From Gemmatimonadota bacterium (lineage in GTDB: Bacteria > Gemmatimonadota > Gemmatimonadetes > Longimicrobiales > Gaopeijiaceae), in the NCBI GenBank assembly GCA_012960225.1, contig DUBS01000007.1, forward strand, positions 1-42,693: a stretch of 42,693 bases of DNA. The letters run 5' to 3'. Below, one piece after another: positions 34,401-42,693 of this stretch. The position numbers were made by a program, and so were the translations under genes. The notes beneath the pieces were generated by a model. That model saw only the letters and a list, made by a program, of their open reading frames with translations. It did not search any database and had not been told where the DNA came from. Positions within the stretch are counted from its first letter, which is position 1, and each line of letters starts with the position of its first letter.

Positions 34401-34739
34401 TTGTCAGCTGATACGAATTATACCGAGGCAATAAACCCTAAATCCATGGCAATATTCGATCCGGAAAAAATGGGTAAAAGCACTATATTTCAGTCAGAAC
34501 ACATTCTAGTCGGGCTAAATGCTTTTGAACCGGGCCAAGCACACCAACTCCACACCCACGAGGGAATGGATAAGGTCTATCACGTCCTTAGAGGGAAAGG
34601 CCTATTCATCCTAGAGGGCCGGGAAATAGAGATGGAGGCGGGCCTAATGTTGGTCGCGCCGGATGGAGTGCCCCATGGGATTCGGAATCACAGCAATGAT
34701 CGACTTATTGTGCTTGCCGTACTTGCCCCAGGACCATGA
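34401..34739 (+). CDS. Small cupin-domain protein
   Basis: This single-domain cupin of about 112 residues has HQLHTHEGMDKVYHVLRGKG with H51 and H53, and PHGIRNHS with H92. The glutamate that usually serves as the third metal ligand in the first motif seems to be replaced (D57 or K58 lies there), so the metal site is not fully canonical. The start is probably the TTG at 34401, since AAGGAG lies six bases upstream. A GTG at 34380 and an ATG at 34446 are alternatives. It sits alone, diverging from the DUF1592 operon and converging with the creatininase-like gene. Function is not predictable beyond a small-molecule-binding or dioxygenase-type cupin. Confidence 0.8.
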   Translation: MSADTNYTEAINPKSMAIFDPEKMGKSTIFQSEHILVGLNAFEPGQAHQLHTHEGMDKVYHVLRGKGLFILEGREIEMEAGLMLVAPDGVPHGIRNHSNDRLIVLAVLAPGP

Positions 34740-34801
34740 CGCATCTTCAGGGCGCATCCTACTACAATAAAAGGAGGACCCCGAACCCTACTAGGCTCCG
34801 A

Positions 34802-36583
34802 TTATCGAGAGCTGATTCGCTCCCTAATCAGGTCCGCTGTCCAAGATGCCCTCGCCTCTGAGATTTTTCGAGCAAGCTCGAGTGATCGTTCTAGATCAGC
34901 AATGGACACACCATTGATGACGGCCTGACCAGCCTCTACACGTTCCGCCCAGCGCACCGAATTGATGTCATCAAGCATCATATTCAGCGTGATTCCTGGG
35001 CTATCATGTATTCCATCGTTAGGCATTCCTTCGCCGGTAACACCTTCATCGCGCAGCACATTCGGAGCATTCTCCGGCCGTCTGTAATACTGACCTATGT
35101 GATGCACAGCTGCTTCCCCATCCCACGCTGCCGTAAGACGCTCCGCCACAGCCTCCTGACCACTCTGGTTCCCGCCACTGTCTCCGATGAAGATGATGTT
35201 CTCGAAGCCGTGCATCTTCAGGCTGTGAGCAACGTCAGTGAGTACGGCCTCGAATGTTTCCTGTCTAAGGCTAATCGTGCCAGGGCTCCTCATATGCCCG
35301 CTTTGGGGCTCGATGCTACCCTCTGGGACGAACTCTATTACCGGAGCACAGACGGCATTTCCGAGGTTAGCCGCAATTGCTGGGCAGTTCGCTCGAAGGA
35401 CGTAGTTGTGCTTTCCGGTAACCAGCCACGGACCGTTCGGCTCTATCCCTCCCGTTGAGACGATGGCAGTAGTCTTTCCAGAGGCTATAGCATCTCGGAC
35501 GTCCATCCATGTCATCTCCTCGATCCAGGCTGTTTTCGCCTCAGGGAGAGGATTGGGTGTATCCGAGCAATTGTATTGATTTGCTCGGCAGTCACCGCCA
35601 CCCATTGTTCTCGGATCCGGTTCGGGACGCTGCTGGCCTCCAGGGCCAGCACCACGACCACGACCACCCCGACCTGCTCCACCCTGGCGCTGAGGAGCAG
35701 GCAGGGTGCCACCGTTCGCAATCGTTTCTCGGATCAGTCCGGCAGTACTCTCAGCACGGAATCCTACAATTTGCCTCGCGTACTCAAGAGATTTGACCCG
35801 GTCAGCGATGGAAACACCATTAATCGATGCAAATCCAGCCGCCACACGTTCGTCGAATCGGATAGACCTGGGATCTGCATGGAACATATTGAGCGCTATC
35901 ACTGGATCGTCGTGAAGACCATCACCTTCTCCGTCGACTAGGCCCTGCTCAGCCATGTACTGGCCAACGCTCCCGTAGTCGTAATAGCCCTGCACATGGC
36001 CTACGACCGCATCACTACCCCATGCGGAATTCAGTGCATCTGCGACCGCCCGTTGGCCACCTTGATTACCACCACTGTCTCCGATGAAGATGATGTTCTT
36101 GAAGCCGTGCATTTTCAGGCTGTGAGCGACATCGGTGAGTAACGCCTCGAAGGTCTCCTGCTGGAGGCTAAGAGTACCAGGACTTTGCATATGCCCACTC
36201 GGCGGGTCGATCGAGCCTTCCGGTACAAGCTTCACAATCGGAGTGCACAACGCGTTCCCAAGTTCTCGGGCAATCGCATCACAGTTTGAACGAAGGACGT
36301 AGTTGTGCTTACCCGTCACTAGCCAAGGACCATTAGGCTCGATACCCCCCGTTGGAATAATGGCGGTGGTCTTTCCTGCACCCAGAGCGTCTCGGACATC
36401 CATCCACGTCATTTCTTCTATCCAAACCGTGGTCGCCTCAGGGAGGGGATTCGGTGTGTCGGCACAGTTGTACACGTTGTTAGCGCAATTGCCGCCACCC
36501 ATGGAGTTGGCGTCGCGCTGCTGCTGAGCGCATGCTGTCGTGGCTGTAAACAGCACTGTCCCGATGACGAGGATGGTCCTCAT
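34802..36583 (-). CDS. Exported protein with two tandem creatininase-like domains
   Basis: The 593-residue protein has a signal peptide (about 1-19, cut near TACA-Q) and two copies of a creatininase-fold domain (about 28-287 and 327-590), joined by a Gly/Arg-rich linker. Creatininase-family enzymes bind metal through an EQHGPHLP..D motif and an NGHGGN motif. Here both copies read GGIEPNGPWLVTGKHN and GDSGGNQ, so one His is Asn, another His is Ser, and the usual Asp position differs. The metal site is thus rebuilt or lost. The ATG has AGGAG seven bases upstream. It diverges from the cytochrome c/PHM-like gene. The original family hydrolyses amides or formamides; activity here is uncertain. Confidence 0.85.
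   Translation of the reverse strand: MRTILVIGTVLFTATTACAQQQRDANSMGGGNCANNVYNCADTPNPLPEATTVWIEEMTWMDVRDALGAGKTTAIIPTGGIEPNGPWLVTGKHNYVLRSNCDAIARELGNALCTPIVKLVPEGSIDPPSGHMQSPGTLSLQQETFEALLTDVAHSLKMHGFKNIIFIGDSGGNQGGQRAVADALNSAWGSDAVVGHVQGYYDYGSVGQYMAEQGLVDGEGDGLHDDPVIALNMFHADPRSIRFDERVAAGFASINGVSIADRVKSLEYARQIVGFRAESTAGLIRETIANGGTLPAPQRQGGAGRGGRGRGAGPGGQQRPEPDPRTMGGGDCRANQYNCSDTPNPLPEAKTAWIEEMTWMDVRDAIASGKTTAIVSTGGIEPNGPWLVTGKHNYVLRANCPAIAANLGNAVCAPVIEFVPEGSIEPQSGHMRSPGTISLRQETFEAVLTDVAHSLKMHGFENIIFIGDSGGNQSGQEAVAERLTAAWDGEAAVHHIGQYYRRPENAPNVLRDEGVTGEGMPNDGIHDSPGITLNMMLDDINSVRWAERVEAGQAVINGVSIADLERSLELARKISEARASWTADLIRERISSR
34805..36502 (-). repeat. Intragenic tandem duplication, period 897 bases
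   Basis: The two creatininase domains are near copies also at the DNA level, offset by 897 bases (299 codons). For example the sequence around 35181 recurs around 36078 with only scattered changes, and the whole mature part from MGGG through the end of the domain is included. The conservation suggests a relatively recent duplication or ongoing gene conversion. Confidence 0.85.
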
Positions 36584-36813
36584 AGTTTTCTCCTAGTATG
36601 CGAACATCTCGTCCGAGACTGGGTGTCAGAAGCAAGACGCGCCAGGGGTAATCGATACTGACGAGATTCACTGACGGGGGTCACAGCCGAAGCGATACGG
36701 TCTTTCCGTCTAGTTAGCTGGGTGTCACCCAAGACTCAATAGGCAGTCGATTGACTGATGTCCCGAAGTCCCCGTAAACTTTCTGGGGCTGTGTCTTGCA
36801 AGGAGTAAGTGCC
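36584..36813. promoter_or_regulatory. Divergent intergenic region with small palindromes
   Basis: This 230-base gap separates the creatininase-like gene (minus) and the cytochrome c/PHM-like gene (plus). It holds GGGTGTCACCC at 36720-36730 and CAGTC/GACTG arms at 36744-36757. Either could be an operator, but both are short. AAGGAG at about 36800-36805 is the ribosome binding site for the plus-strand gene. Confidence 0.3.
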
Positions 36814-38238
36814 ATGCCGGTAATTGCAAATGGAAACGATCGTGGAGCCAGATTAGGGATAAGTCTCTTGGCTCTGGCGGCTTTTTTCTCACTCAGTGCT
36901 GGGGCCGTGTACGCCCAACAAGGTGCGGTGAATACAGCAGAGTACGGGCATGTGACCTTTACTAAAGATGTCGCACCGATCCTGCAGCGCAGCTGTCAAC
37001 GTTGCCACCGGGAGCATGGTGTGGCACCGATGGCGCTCATCGAGTATGACGATGTACGTCGCAACGCTAGGCGCATCGTGTATAAGACAGGACTCAGGGA
37101 CGTAGCCGGCGCGATGCCCCCATGGTACGTCGAAAAAGACATCGGCATTCAGCACTACAAGGATGACCCTTCACTTAACGACGAAGAGATCGCGACACTG
37201 GCAGCGTGGGAAGCGATCGGTACGCCGATGGGTGATCCAGACGATGCGCCACCACAGCTAGAGTTCGACGATGGAGTCAGTTGGACCGCCGGAGAACCAG
37301 ACCTGATTGTCAGGCTTCCAGACTTCACGGTCCTAGGTGACTCGCCCGATTGGTGGGGCGACATCGAGCCTACCCCAACCGGATTGACCGAGGATCGCTA
37401 TGTGAAGTCCGTGGAGGTTCGTGAGGTGAACGATTACGATCCCAACGAGGTTCGGGAAACTGTCGGCGGAAGGTTCGTCTTCCACCATATGATCTATAGC
37501 ACCCGGGTCACCGAAGGAGGAACCCCGTTCGCCCCAGCAACGACCTGGCCGGTACATGAGGTTGGTAGGAACCCCGACATCTTTGATGAGGATGGGGGTC
37601 GGCTTCTCCGGGCTGGAACGAGTATCGTCTCTAACTCCCTCCACCTGCATTCGAATGGCCGAGACACCGATGCTCACTTGGAAATTGGATTCAGGTTCCA
37701 TCCTGAGGACTATGAGCCTAAATACCGAGGCGCGAGCCTTGGACTTGGCAATGGCATAGACATCGACATCAAGTCCGGAGAGAAAGACCAGGAACTGCAT
37801 GCCTATACGGTCTTAAACCAGCACACCAAGCTCGTGACCTTTGAGCCGCACCTGCACGCTCCAGGGGCACGCATGTGCCTGGAGGCGATCTGGGGTTTCA
37901 ACGTGGAGACCCTGTCTTGTGTAGGCTACGATCATAATTGGGTTCGGGGTTATGCCTTCGCTGATGATCACCAGCCACTACTACCCAAAGGCACCGTCCT
38001 CCACATCACGGGTTTCATGGACAATACACCCGGAAACACGAACCTCTCAGACACTCGGAACTGGCAGGGGTCAGGTAACCGATCGGTATCAAACATGTTC
38101 ATTGACCTGGGCATGCGACTCCGCTTGAGTGACGAGCAGTTCCAGCAAGAGATGGCTGATCGGCGAGACGCATTGGACTTGAACGTGAATGATCACGTGA
38201 TCGGCTGCCCACTCTGTATGGTCATCCCTAGGAGGTAG
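36814..38238 (+). CDS. Exported cytochrome c with copper-monooxygenase (PHM)-like domain
   Basis: This 474-residue protein has a signal peptide (cut near VYAQ, about 35), a monoheme cytochrome c domain (CQRCH at 61-65, with M101 as a possible distal ligand) and a C-terminal domain that resembles the copper type II ascorbate-dependent monooxygenases. The His pairs typical of that fold are present: HH at 224-225, HLH at 277-279 and HLH at 346-348. The heme could supply electrons to copper instead of ascorbate; that is an inference. The ATG at 36814 has AAGGAG eight bases upstream; a TTG at 36796 is weaker. The next gene starts seven bases after its stop and shares its operon. Substrate unknown. 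Confidence 0.85.
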   Translation: MPVIANGNDRGARLGISLLALAAFFSLSAGAVYAQQGAVNTAEYGHVTFTKDVAPILQRSCQRCHREHGVAPMALIEYDDVRRNARRIVYKTGLRDVAGAMPPWYVEKDIGIQHYKDDPSLNDEEIATLAAWEAIGTPMGDPDDAPPQLEFDDGVSWTAGEPDLIVRLPDFTVLGDSPDWWGDIEPTPTGLTEDRYVKSVEVREVNDYDPNEVRETVGGRFVFHHMIYSTRVTEGGTPFAPATTWPVHEVGRNPDIFDEDGGRLLRAGTSIVSNSLHLHSNGRDTDAHLEIGFRFHPEDYEPKYRGASLGLGNGIDIDIKSGEKDQELHAYTVLNQHTKLVTFEPHLHAPGARMCLEAIWGFNVETLSCVGYDHNWVRGYAFADDHQPLLPKGTVLHITGFMDNTPGNTNLSDTRNWQGSGNRSVSNMFIDLGMRLRLSDEQFQQEMADRRDALDLNVNDHVIGCPLCMVIPRR

Positions 38239-38245
38239 TTCGATT

Positions 38246-39214
38246 ATGAGAAGTAATTCTCCTCGCAGTCTGGGTATCTCTGCATTCGGCCTAATTTTGA
38301 TAGCATCGGCGAGCCTTATAGCCCAGACACCGTCGAGGGCTGAGGCTCAGGAGACCTACTCAAAGGGCCAAAACATCTCTCCCGCGTACGAGGGTTGGGA
38401 GCAGAACCCTGACGGCTCTTTTAACTTCCTGTTCGGCTACATAAATCGGAATTGGCTGGAGGAACCAGACGTACCCGTCGGGGTCGATAACAGCTTTTCA
38501 CCTGGCTCCGAAGACCGAGGCCAACCCACTCACTTCCTTCCACGCCGTAACCGCTTCGTATTCAAAGTACGTGTGCCAGAGGATTGGGGTGACAAGGAAC
38601 TCGTATGGACCCTCACGAGCGCTGGGAAAACCGAGAAAGCTTACGCGTCGCTCAGGCTCGACTACGTCGTGGACAACATGATCGTAGCATCCGAAACCGG
38701 AGCGCTTAACGCGGGCTTTAGCACACCTGCGTCCCGAGCGAACACTCCGCCTGTCGTAATGATAGAGGGAGATTCGGTGCGTCGTGCGACAGTTGGACAA
38801 CGGATCACACTCATCGCAACCGTCGATGATGACGGACTTCCTCGTGTGAATAGGTCCACACAGGAACCGGATACAAGTAGCGCGCCCCCTACACTCAGTG
38901 CACGGCAACTCCGCCCACCGTCACGGATAACTGTCGCGAAAGTCAACGGGCTACACCTGTCCTGGTTTGTCTACCGAGGCCAAGGCGAAGTAACGTTTGA
39001 TCCCTTCCAGGTGAAGGTCTGGGAAGACTCACGGGCCGGAGGTAATTCACCCTGGTCTCCGTTATGGCGTGCACCACCCGTCCCGGAAGATATGCGTTGG
39101 GAGGTTGGGGTCACCTTCGATCGCCCAGGGACATATGTACTTCGTGGTCGTGCCGATGACGGAGGTCTCTATGGCGATACACAGGTCAGGTTTATTGTAG
39201 CACCTATAAGCTAG
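38246..39214 (+). CDS. Exported beta-rich protein of unknown function, partner of the cytochrome c/PHM-like protein
   Basis: This 322-residue protein has a signal peptide (cut near RAEA-QE, about 36) and a mature part rich in beta strands, ending in a block (MRWEVGVTFDRPGTYVLRG) that looks like an immunoglobulin-like or cupredoxin-like sandwich. I do not recognise a named family. GGAGG overlaps the stop of the preceding gene, and the ATG follows seven bases after that stop, so the two are translated from one message. A partner or substrate-binding role for the oxidase is likely. A strong bidirectional hairpin follows at 39281. Confidence 0.78.
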   Translation: MRSNSPRSLGISAFGLILIASASLIAQTPSRAEAQETYSKGQNISPAYEGWEQNPDGSFNFLFGYINRNWLEEPDVPVGVDNSFSPGSEDRGQPTHFLPRRNRFVFKVRVPEDWGDKELVWTLTSAGKTEKAYASLRLDYVVDNMIVASETGALNAGFSTPASRANTPPVVMIEGDSVRRATVGQRITLIATVDDDGLPRVNRSTQEPDTSSAPPTLSARQLRPPSRITVAKVNGLHLSWFVYRGQGEVTFDPFQVKVWEDSRAGGNSPWSPLWRAPPVPEDMRWEVGVTFDRPGTYVLRGRADDGGLYGDTQVRFIVAPIS

Positions 39215-39250
39215 CCAAGGTGACCCGCGTAAGATCGGTCTCCGTTCTGG

Positions 39251-39276
39251 CACCCTAAGACATTTTCCTGAGGGTG
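39251..39276. other. Small inverted repeat beside terminator
   Basis: CACCCT (39251-39256) and AGGGTG (39271-39276) can pair over a 14-base loop, immediately before the larger hairpin. It may add to termination of the plus-strand operon. Confidence 0.25.
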
Positions 39277-39280
39277 TAGA

Positions 39281-39314
39281 AGGCTGTCCTGGGGGAAGAG
39301 CCCCAGGACAGCCT
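39281..39314. terminator. Strong bidirectional terminator hairpin
   Basis: AGGCTGTCCTGGGG and CCCCAGGACAGCCT form a perfect 14-base-pair GC-rich stem with a six-base loop, followed by TTT on the plus strand. It lies between the convergent plus-strand operon (ends 39214) and the minus-strand SusD gene (ends 39341), so it can stop transcription from both sides. Confidence 0.85.
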
Positions 39315-39340
39315 TTAAGCAGGAAGTCACCTACTGGCAA

Positions 39341-40777
39341 TCAACTACCGATAACAGTCGGTACGTTTGGGTTCCCCTCCCGCTCTGAGTTAGGTACGTC
39401 AAAGCATAGACGAGGCTGCCCATTGATGAGCGTGCCCCTCGGGTTGTCAGAGAAAATCTCTGAGACTGCTTCGAAGTCCGGTAATTCGAGGTCACCAGGA
39501 ACAGTAGCTCCGCCGAGTACGCCCGCATTCTCCGCCCATCTGCGTTGGTCGCCAAGAGTTCGGGCTTCTAAAAAGAGCTCAATTGCCCGTTCACGCTTTA
39601 GTCGGGTCCATGCCTCTACATCTGTAGTCGCTGTCCACTCACCGAGCGGCTCTCCACCAGCTTGGTGCGTCGTGGCTTGGGTGGTGTACGTCGCACGCAG
39701 ATCATTGATAACCCTCATAGCATCTTCCCAGTCACCGCCGACCAATGATGCCTCAGCCTGAATCAGACGCATTTCAGCTCCGCTAGCGAGACGAATCGGG
39801 TCTTCTGGGTCGTCATACTTGGTCTGATTACGCCATGGCGTTTGGCCAAAACCTAAAAGTGCCGCGTTAGACCACGGAAATTCAGCATCCGCAAACCATC
39901 CCACCCTAGGATCACCCGTCTCCTCCCAATAACCGGTTCCAGGAAGTGGCGACCCGCTATTGGTTAGGTCCGGCTGCTCGCCGTAGTAGGTATTCCACAT
40001 GGTGTAAGCCAGGTATGGTTGTCGACCATTTGCCCACATGATCGTGTTCCGTGTGGCTTGCTCTAGGTTGCTCATCTCCACGACGTAGGTGAAATCACTC
40101 TCTACTGAAGCGGCGTCAGAGATCACGCTTGACCAACTCGCTTCATCGTATGTCGCCAAGAACGCCCGCACCTGGGCACGGCCGGCAACCGCTGCCGTCC
40201 TGAGTGTCGCATCGCTGGCTCTGTTCATCGCCTCAGTGAACTGCCCTTCGGCACGCTTCAAGTAGACCAAACCGTCCTCGAGAGGACCACCGTTGATGAC
40301 AGCTTCGCACCAATTTTCACCCAGTAAGCGATTGGCATATCCCGCCCAGATGTTCGCCTGAGCAACCATGTCACCATCAACGCCCTCATCCCCCTGCCAG
40401 GCAGCGTCCTCAAACAGCTGGATCGCAGTTTCAGCAATGAATCTAGCCTGTTGCGCATCTCCGAAGTGACCTGAATAGGAGCCAGGTTGAATATGGCCAC
40501 CCTGAGCAGCCACCGAGTGACCATAGGCTCCCGTCTGGCCCCCAGGCATGATCTCCCTTGCAACAATCGCTCCGGTGTATCCTACCCAACCTATCGCCTC
40601 ATTTAGACGTCGTTGGGCACCGTTTACGAGGCCTGCCCGAGATTCTGGCTGAACCAAGAACTCATCCTGGATCGGCCCAGGGTTTGTGACTTCACAGCCC
40701 GTTCCAAGAATGAGCAACACGAAAGCCGCTACGAGCCCCATTCTGCGGTCAGCTTTTTCTATTTGCTGCTTATACAT
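39341..40777 (-). CDS. SusD/RagB-like outer-membrane lipoprotein
   Basis: This 478-residue lipoprotein binds nutrients at the cell surface together with the SusC-like channel encoded upstream. The signal peptide ends in the lipobox LGTGC (C28). The helical TPR-like SusD scaffold is visible, with SGAEMRLIQAEASLVGGDWEDA and the family end-block RLKRERAIELFLEARTLGDQ followed by RRWAEN. I chose the ATG at 40777 because GGAG lies about eight bases upstream; the longer frame to 40816 would overlap the receptor gene. It starts 13 bases after the SusC stop. Substrate (glycan, peptide or other polymer) cannot be told from the sequence, and no polysaccharide-degrading enzyme is in the window. Confidence 0.92.
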   Translation of the reverse strand: MYKQQIEKADRRMGLVAAFVLLILGTGCEVTNPGPIQDEFLVQPESRAGLVNGAQRRLNEAIGWVGYTGAIVAREIMPGGQTGAYGHSVAAQGGHIQPGSYSGHFGDAQQARFIAETAIQLFEDAAWQGDEGVDGDMVAQANIWAGYANRLLGENWCEAVINGGPLEDGLVYLKRAEGQFTEAMNRASDATLRTAAVAGRAQVRAFLATYDEASWSSVISDAASVESDFTYVVEMSNLEQATRNTIMWANGRQPYLAYTMWNTYYGEQPDLTNSGSPLPGTGYWEETGDPRVGWFADAEFPWSNAALLGFGQTPWRNQTKYDDPEDPIRLASGAEMRLIQAEASLVGGDWEDAMRVINDLRATYTTQATTHQAGGEPLGEWTATTDVEAWTRLKRERAIELFLEARTLGDQRRWAENAGVLGGATVPGDLELPDFEAVSEIFSDNPRGTLINGQPRLCFDVPNSEREGNPNVPTVIGS

Positions 40778-40790
40778 GTTGGCTCTCCAC

Positions 40791-42693
40791 TCAGAACGTG
40801 ATTCGTAGAGATGCACGTAACACGATTGGTGCCGGTACGGTTTCTTCGAAGTTATAGCCCTGCTGCCCAGATGCGTACGGATCTGCCTGCGCTTCAGGGT
40901 CCATGTAGGGCATATCCCTCATCCACAAGTAGGAGTTGTTCAAGGCGAGCGTCAGCGTTGCGTTGCTCACTTTCTCTGGGAACGCAAAATCCATCGGAAT
41001 CGTGGCGCTCACACTCCGAACCTTGAAGAAGTCGCCCTTCCATACGTAGCCCTCGTACTCACTTGGATCGCAGCGAGCTTTCCAGATAGCTGGGATGCCT
41101 GTCTTCAATTCGATCGAGTTCGCTGGGTCCACATAGTATGGGAAGCAAAGAGGAGAGCGGACGCTCCGAGTGATCGACCAAACCGCTTCCGTCATGTAGA
41201 AGCCGCCTTTGTAATCACCTCTAGCAGAAAGCACGATGCCCTTGGGAAGCCGCACGGTCATGCTCGGACTTATGAACGTCGTGGGAAGATTCGGCCCGTA
41301 GTTGATCCGTTCGTAAATGGGGTCAGCAATTTCATCCGGGTTAGTGACAACCTCATTACGTACGTTACGGAGCGTGCAACCATCGTCACCGTTCGGTCCA
41401 CAGTCCATCCGAAGCTCGTTAGTCTCCGGGATCCCAAGCTCTAAAACCTTTGAATGGTTCGTTGAATAGTTGACTCCGATATCCAGGCCCCAGTCAGCAC
41501 CTTGAATGAGCGCAGCATCCAGATCCACCTCAAATCCAACGTTCTGGATCGTACCAATGTTGGTGAGGACGCTGTTCGTAAATCCGGTTGATGGAACCAG
41601 CGGAACGTTAAGCAGTGCGTCGTTCGTGATCTGTTCGTAATACGTGAAACTCGTTTCAATTCGGTTGTCCCACCACGAGGCATCAAATCCGTATTCGAGT
41701 TCTTCTGTAACTTCCGGACCAACATCGTCGTTCCCTACGTTCTCCGGCACGAAAGCTGCATTTCCAGCCAAGCCTACCGGACTCCACGTCCGCACAGCGT
41801 CGAACGCCCCAGGTGCTCGACCCGAACGTCCAAAAGCTGCTCGCAGCTTCATCTCACCGATGTCTGGGTAGAAAGATTCGTCGGATAAGATCCACGAAAC
41901 GCTGGCCTTTGGATAAACCTGCAGGCCGAACCCCTTACCAAACGCACTGTGACCGTCTACCCGTGTGCCAACCGTCAGGAAGTACTTGTCTGCGATGTCG
42001 AAAACATTTTGGAAGAAGAAGCCTGAATTCCAGATCTTCTGCCGTACCTCAAATCCCTGGGTGATGGCGGCAGAATTAACTGTCGGGGCAGCCGCTCCAG
42101 GGAAGTTCTCACCAAACGCCTCGACCGTGCGGTCGTCTGTGCCAGTGGCCTGTCCGCCCCATGAAAAATTTGACCGAATCGGCAATTCCATTCCGAGCAA
42201 GTTGGCTGTGATCCCAAACGTGACCGTGCCGACGTAGTCAAACGAAAGCACCCGACTTTGGAAGGTGTTGTTCAGCAGCGCACCCAACGGGACCTGCTTC
42301 CATGCAAAGGGCCGTAGGTTGCGATGCTCTTGTTGGCTCCAGTCGTAGCCAACCGTAAGCCGGTTCGTGAGGTTTTCCATCGGCGCGTAGGTGATTACTC
42401 CGCCGGTAGTCATGCGCTCGACACCCTGATCGAGCCTCTGGTCCATGAGTTCATTGAGAACAGCGGGGTCACCTGTACCGAAGTAGTTACGTTCCGCCCG
42501 AAACGCATTCAGGGTGATGCCCTGGGCGTTATTCTGCCCATTTGTCATAGTCAACAACTGGTTCACGTATGCCGTGTTCCACTGTATGGTCATATTCTCG
42601 GCGGGTGCCACAGTAAAGTTGCCACGAACGGCGTATTTCTCTTCGGTGTCGTTGGTCAGATAACCCTGCTGGTCAACAAAGGACCCTGAGATG
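40791..42693 (-). CDS. SusC/RagA-type TonB-dependent receptor, C-terminal part (cut by right edge)
   Basis: The frame is open without a start up to the window edge, and the 634 residues seen correspond to the C-terminal part of an outer-membrane beta barrel. Signs are the alternating aromatic strands, the phrases GVNYSTNHSKVLELG, GYDWSQQEH and FGRSGRAPGAFDAVRTW, and the terminal Phe in LRASLRITF that guides barrel assembly. The plug domain and signal peptide lie beyond the window. Its stop is 13 bases before the SusD start, the usual susC-susD order. It would import a substrate bound by SusD using TonB energy. The codon GTG at 42611 is internal and not a start. Confidence 0.93.
   Translation of the reverse strand, partial: ISGSFVDQQGYLTNDTEEKYAVRGNFTVAPAENMTIQWNTAYVNQLLTMTNGQNNAQGITLNAFRAERNYFGTGDPAVLNELMDQRLDQGVERMTTGGVITYAPMENLTNRLTVGYDWSQQEHRNLRPFAWKQVPLGALLNNTFQSRVLSFDYVGTVTFGITANLLGMELPIRSNFSWGGQATGTDDRTVEAFGENFPGAAAPTVNSAAITQGFEVRQKIWNSGFFFQNVFDIADKYFLTVGTRVDGHSAFGKGFGLQVYPKASVSWILSDESFYPDIGEMKLRAAFGRSGRAPGAFDAVRTWSPVGLAGNAAFVPENVGNDDVGPEVTEELEYGFDASWWDNRIETSFTYYEQITNDALLNVPLVPSTGFTNSVLTNIGTIQNVGFEVDLDAALIQGADWGLDIGVNYSTNHSKVLELGIPETNELRMDCGPNGDDGCTLRNVRNEVVTNPDEIADPIYERINYGPNLPTTFISPSMTVRLPKGIVLSARGDYKGGFYMTEAVWSITRSVRSPLCFPYYVDPANSIELKTGIPAIWKARCDPSEYEGYVWKGDFFKVRSVSATIPMDFAFPEKVSNATLTLALNNSYLWMRDMPYMDPEAQADPYASGQQGYNFEETVPAPIVLRASLRITF

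Noticed and set aside
39062..39340. Minus-strand open frame across the terminator
   Set aside because: It contains the strong hairpin and lies antisense to the exported partner protein.
1..42693. CRISPR arrays, tRNA or rRNA genes, insertion sequences, phage or integrase genes
   Set aside because: I looked for regular repeats, cloverleaf-like elements, transposase motifs and terminal inverted repeats and saw none.

Overview
The window is a gene-dense stretch of bacterial chromosome with moderate GC (about half, judged by eye). I see no rRNA, tRNA, CRISPR array, insertion sequence or phage gene. The repertoire combines a SusC/SusD-type outer-membrane uptake pair, a DUF1592/DUF1552 exported redox operon, a cytochrome c/copper-monooxygenase-like protein, an exported S9 peptidase, a tandem creatininase-like protein and many Tat or lipoprotein signals. 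This fits a Gram-negative environmental bacterium of the Gemmatimonadota or Acidobacteriota type, more likely the former because of the SusC/SusD pair. The taxon is an inference.

Region by region. (1) 1-5238, minus: a Tat-exported molybdenum hydroxylase of the PaoABC type (2Fe-2S subunit, Mo subunit, FAD subunit with an extra Cys cluster) followed by a five-helix cytochrome b anchor and the start of an unknown gene cut by the window edge. (2) 5531-15157: envelope-lipid genes on both strands: PAP2 phosphatase, LPG-synthase-type flippase, GT-C glycosyltransferase, ketosynthase plus acyl carrier protein, GT4 glycosyltransferase and a GNAT N-acyltransferase resembling YghO and bacterial ceramide synthase. 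A lipoprotein D-2-hydroxyacid dehydrogenase and an exported TPR protein sit among them. (3) 15225-23523, minus: a Tat/lipoprotein D-amino-acid-oxidase-like flavoenzyme with circularly permuted motif order, then a likely glyoxylate/oxalate module (class V aminotransferase, ketopantoate-reductase-like enzyme, formyl-CoA:oxalate CoA-transferase), an Nramp-like transporter without metal-site motifs, a membrane protein of unknown function and an exported cyclase-family hydrolase. (4) 23700-28347: DUF1684 lipoprotein, S9 peptidase and a small exported hypothetical protein. (5) 28389-34188, minus: DUF1592 cytochrome, DUF1552 Tat protein and exported ankyrin protein, probably one operon with the small hypothetical. 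(6) 34401-39214: cupin, tandem creatininase-like protein, cytochrome c/PHM-like protein and its partner. (7) 39341-42693, minus: SusD-like lipoprotein and a SusC-like TonB receptor cut by the right edge.

The common theme is exported redox and hydrolytic enzymes fed by an outer-membrane uptake system, with a membrane glycolipid locus. The oddest items are the permuted flavoenzyme, the lipoprotein NAD-type dehydrogenase, the creatininase duplication with altered metal ligands, the Nramp homologue with altered substrate site, and the cytochrome b-anchored Mo hydroxylase.
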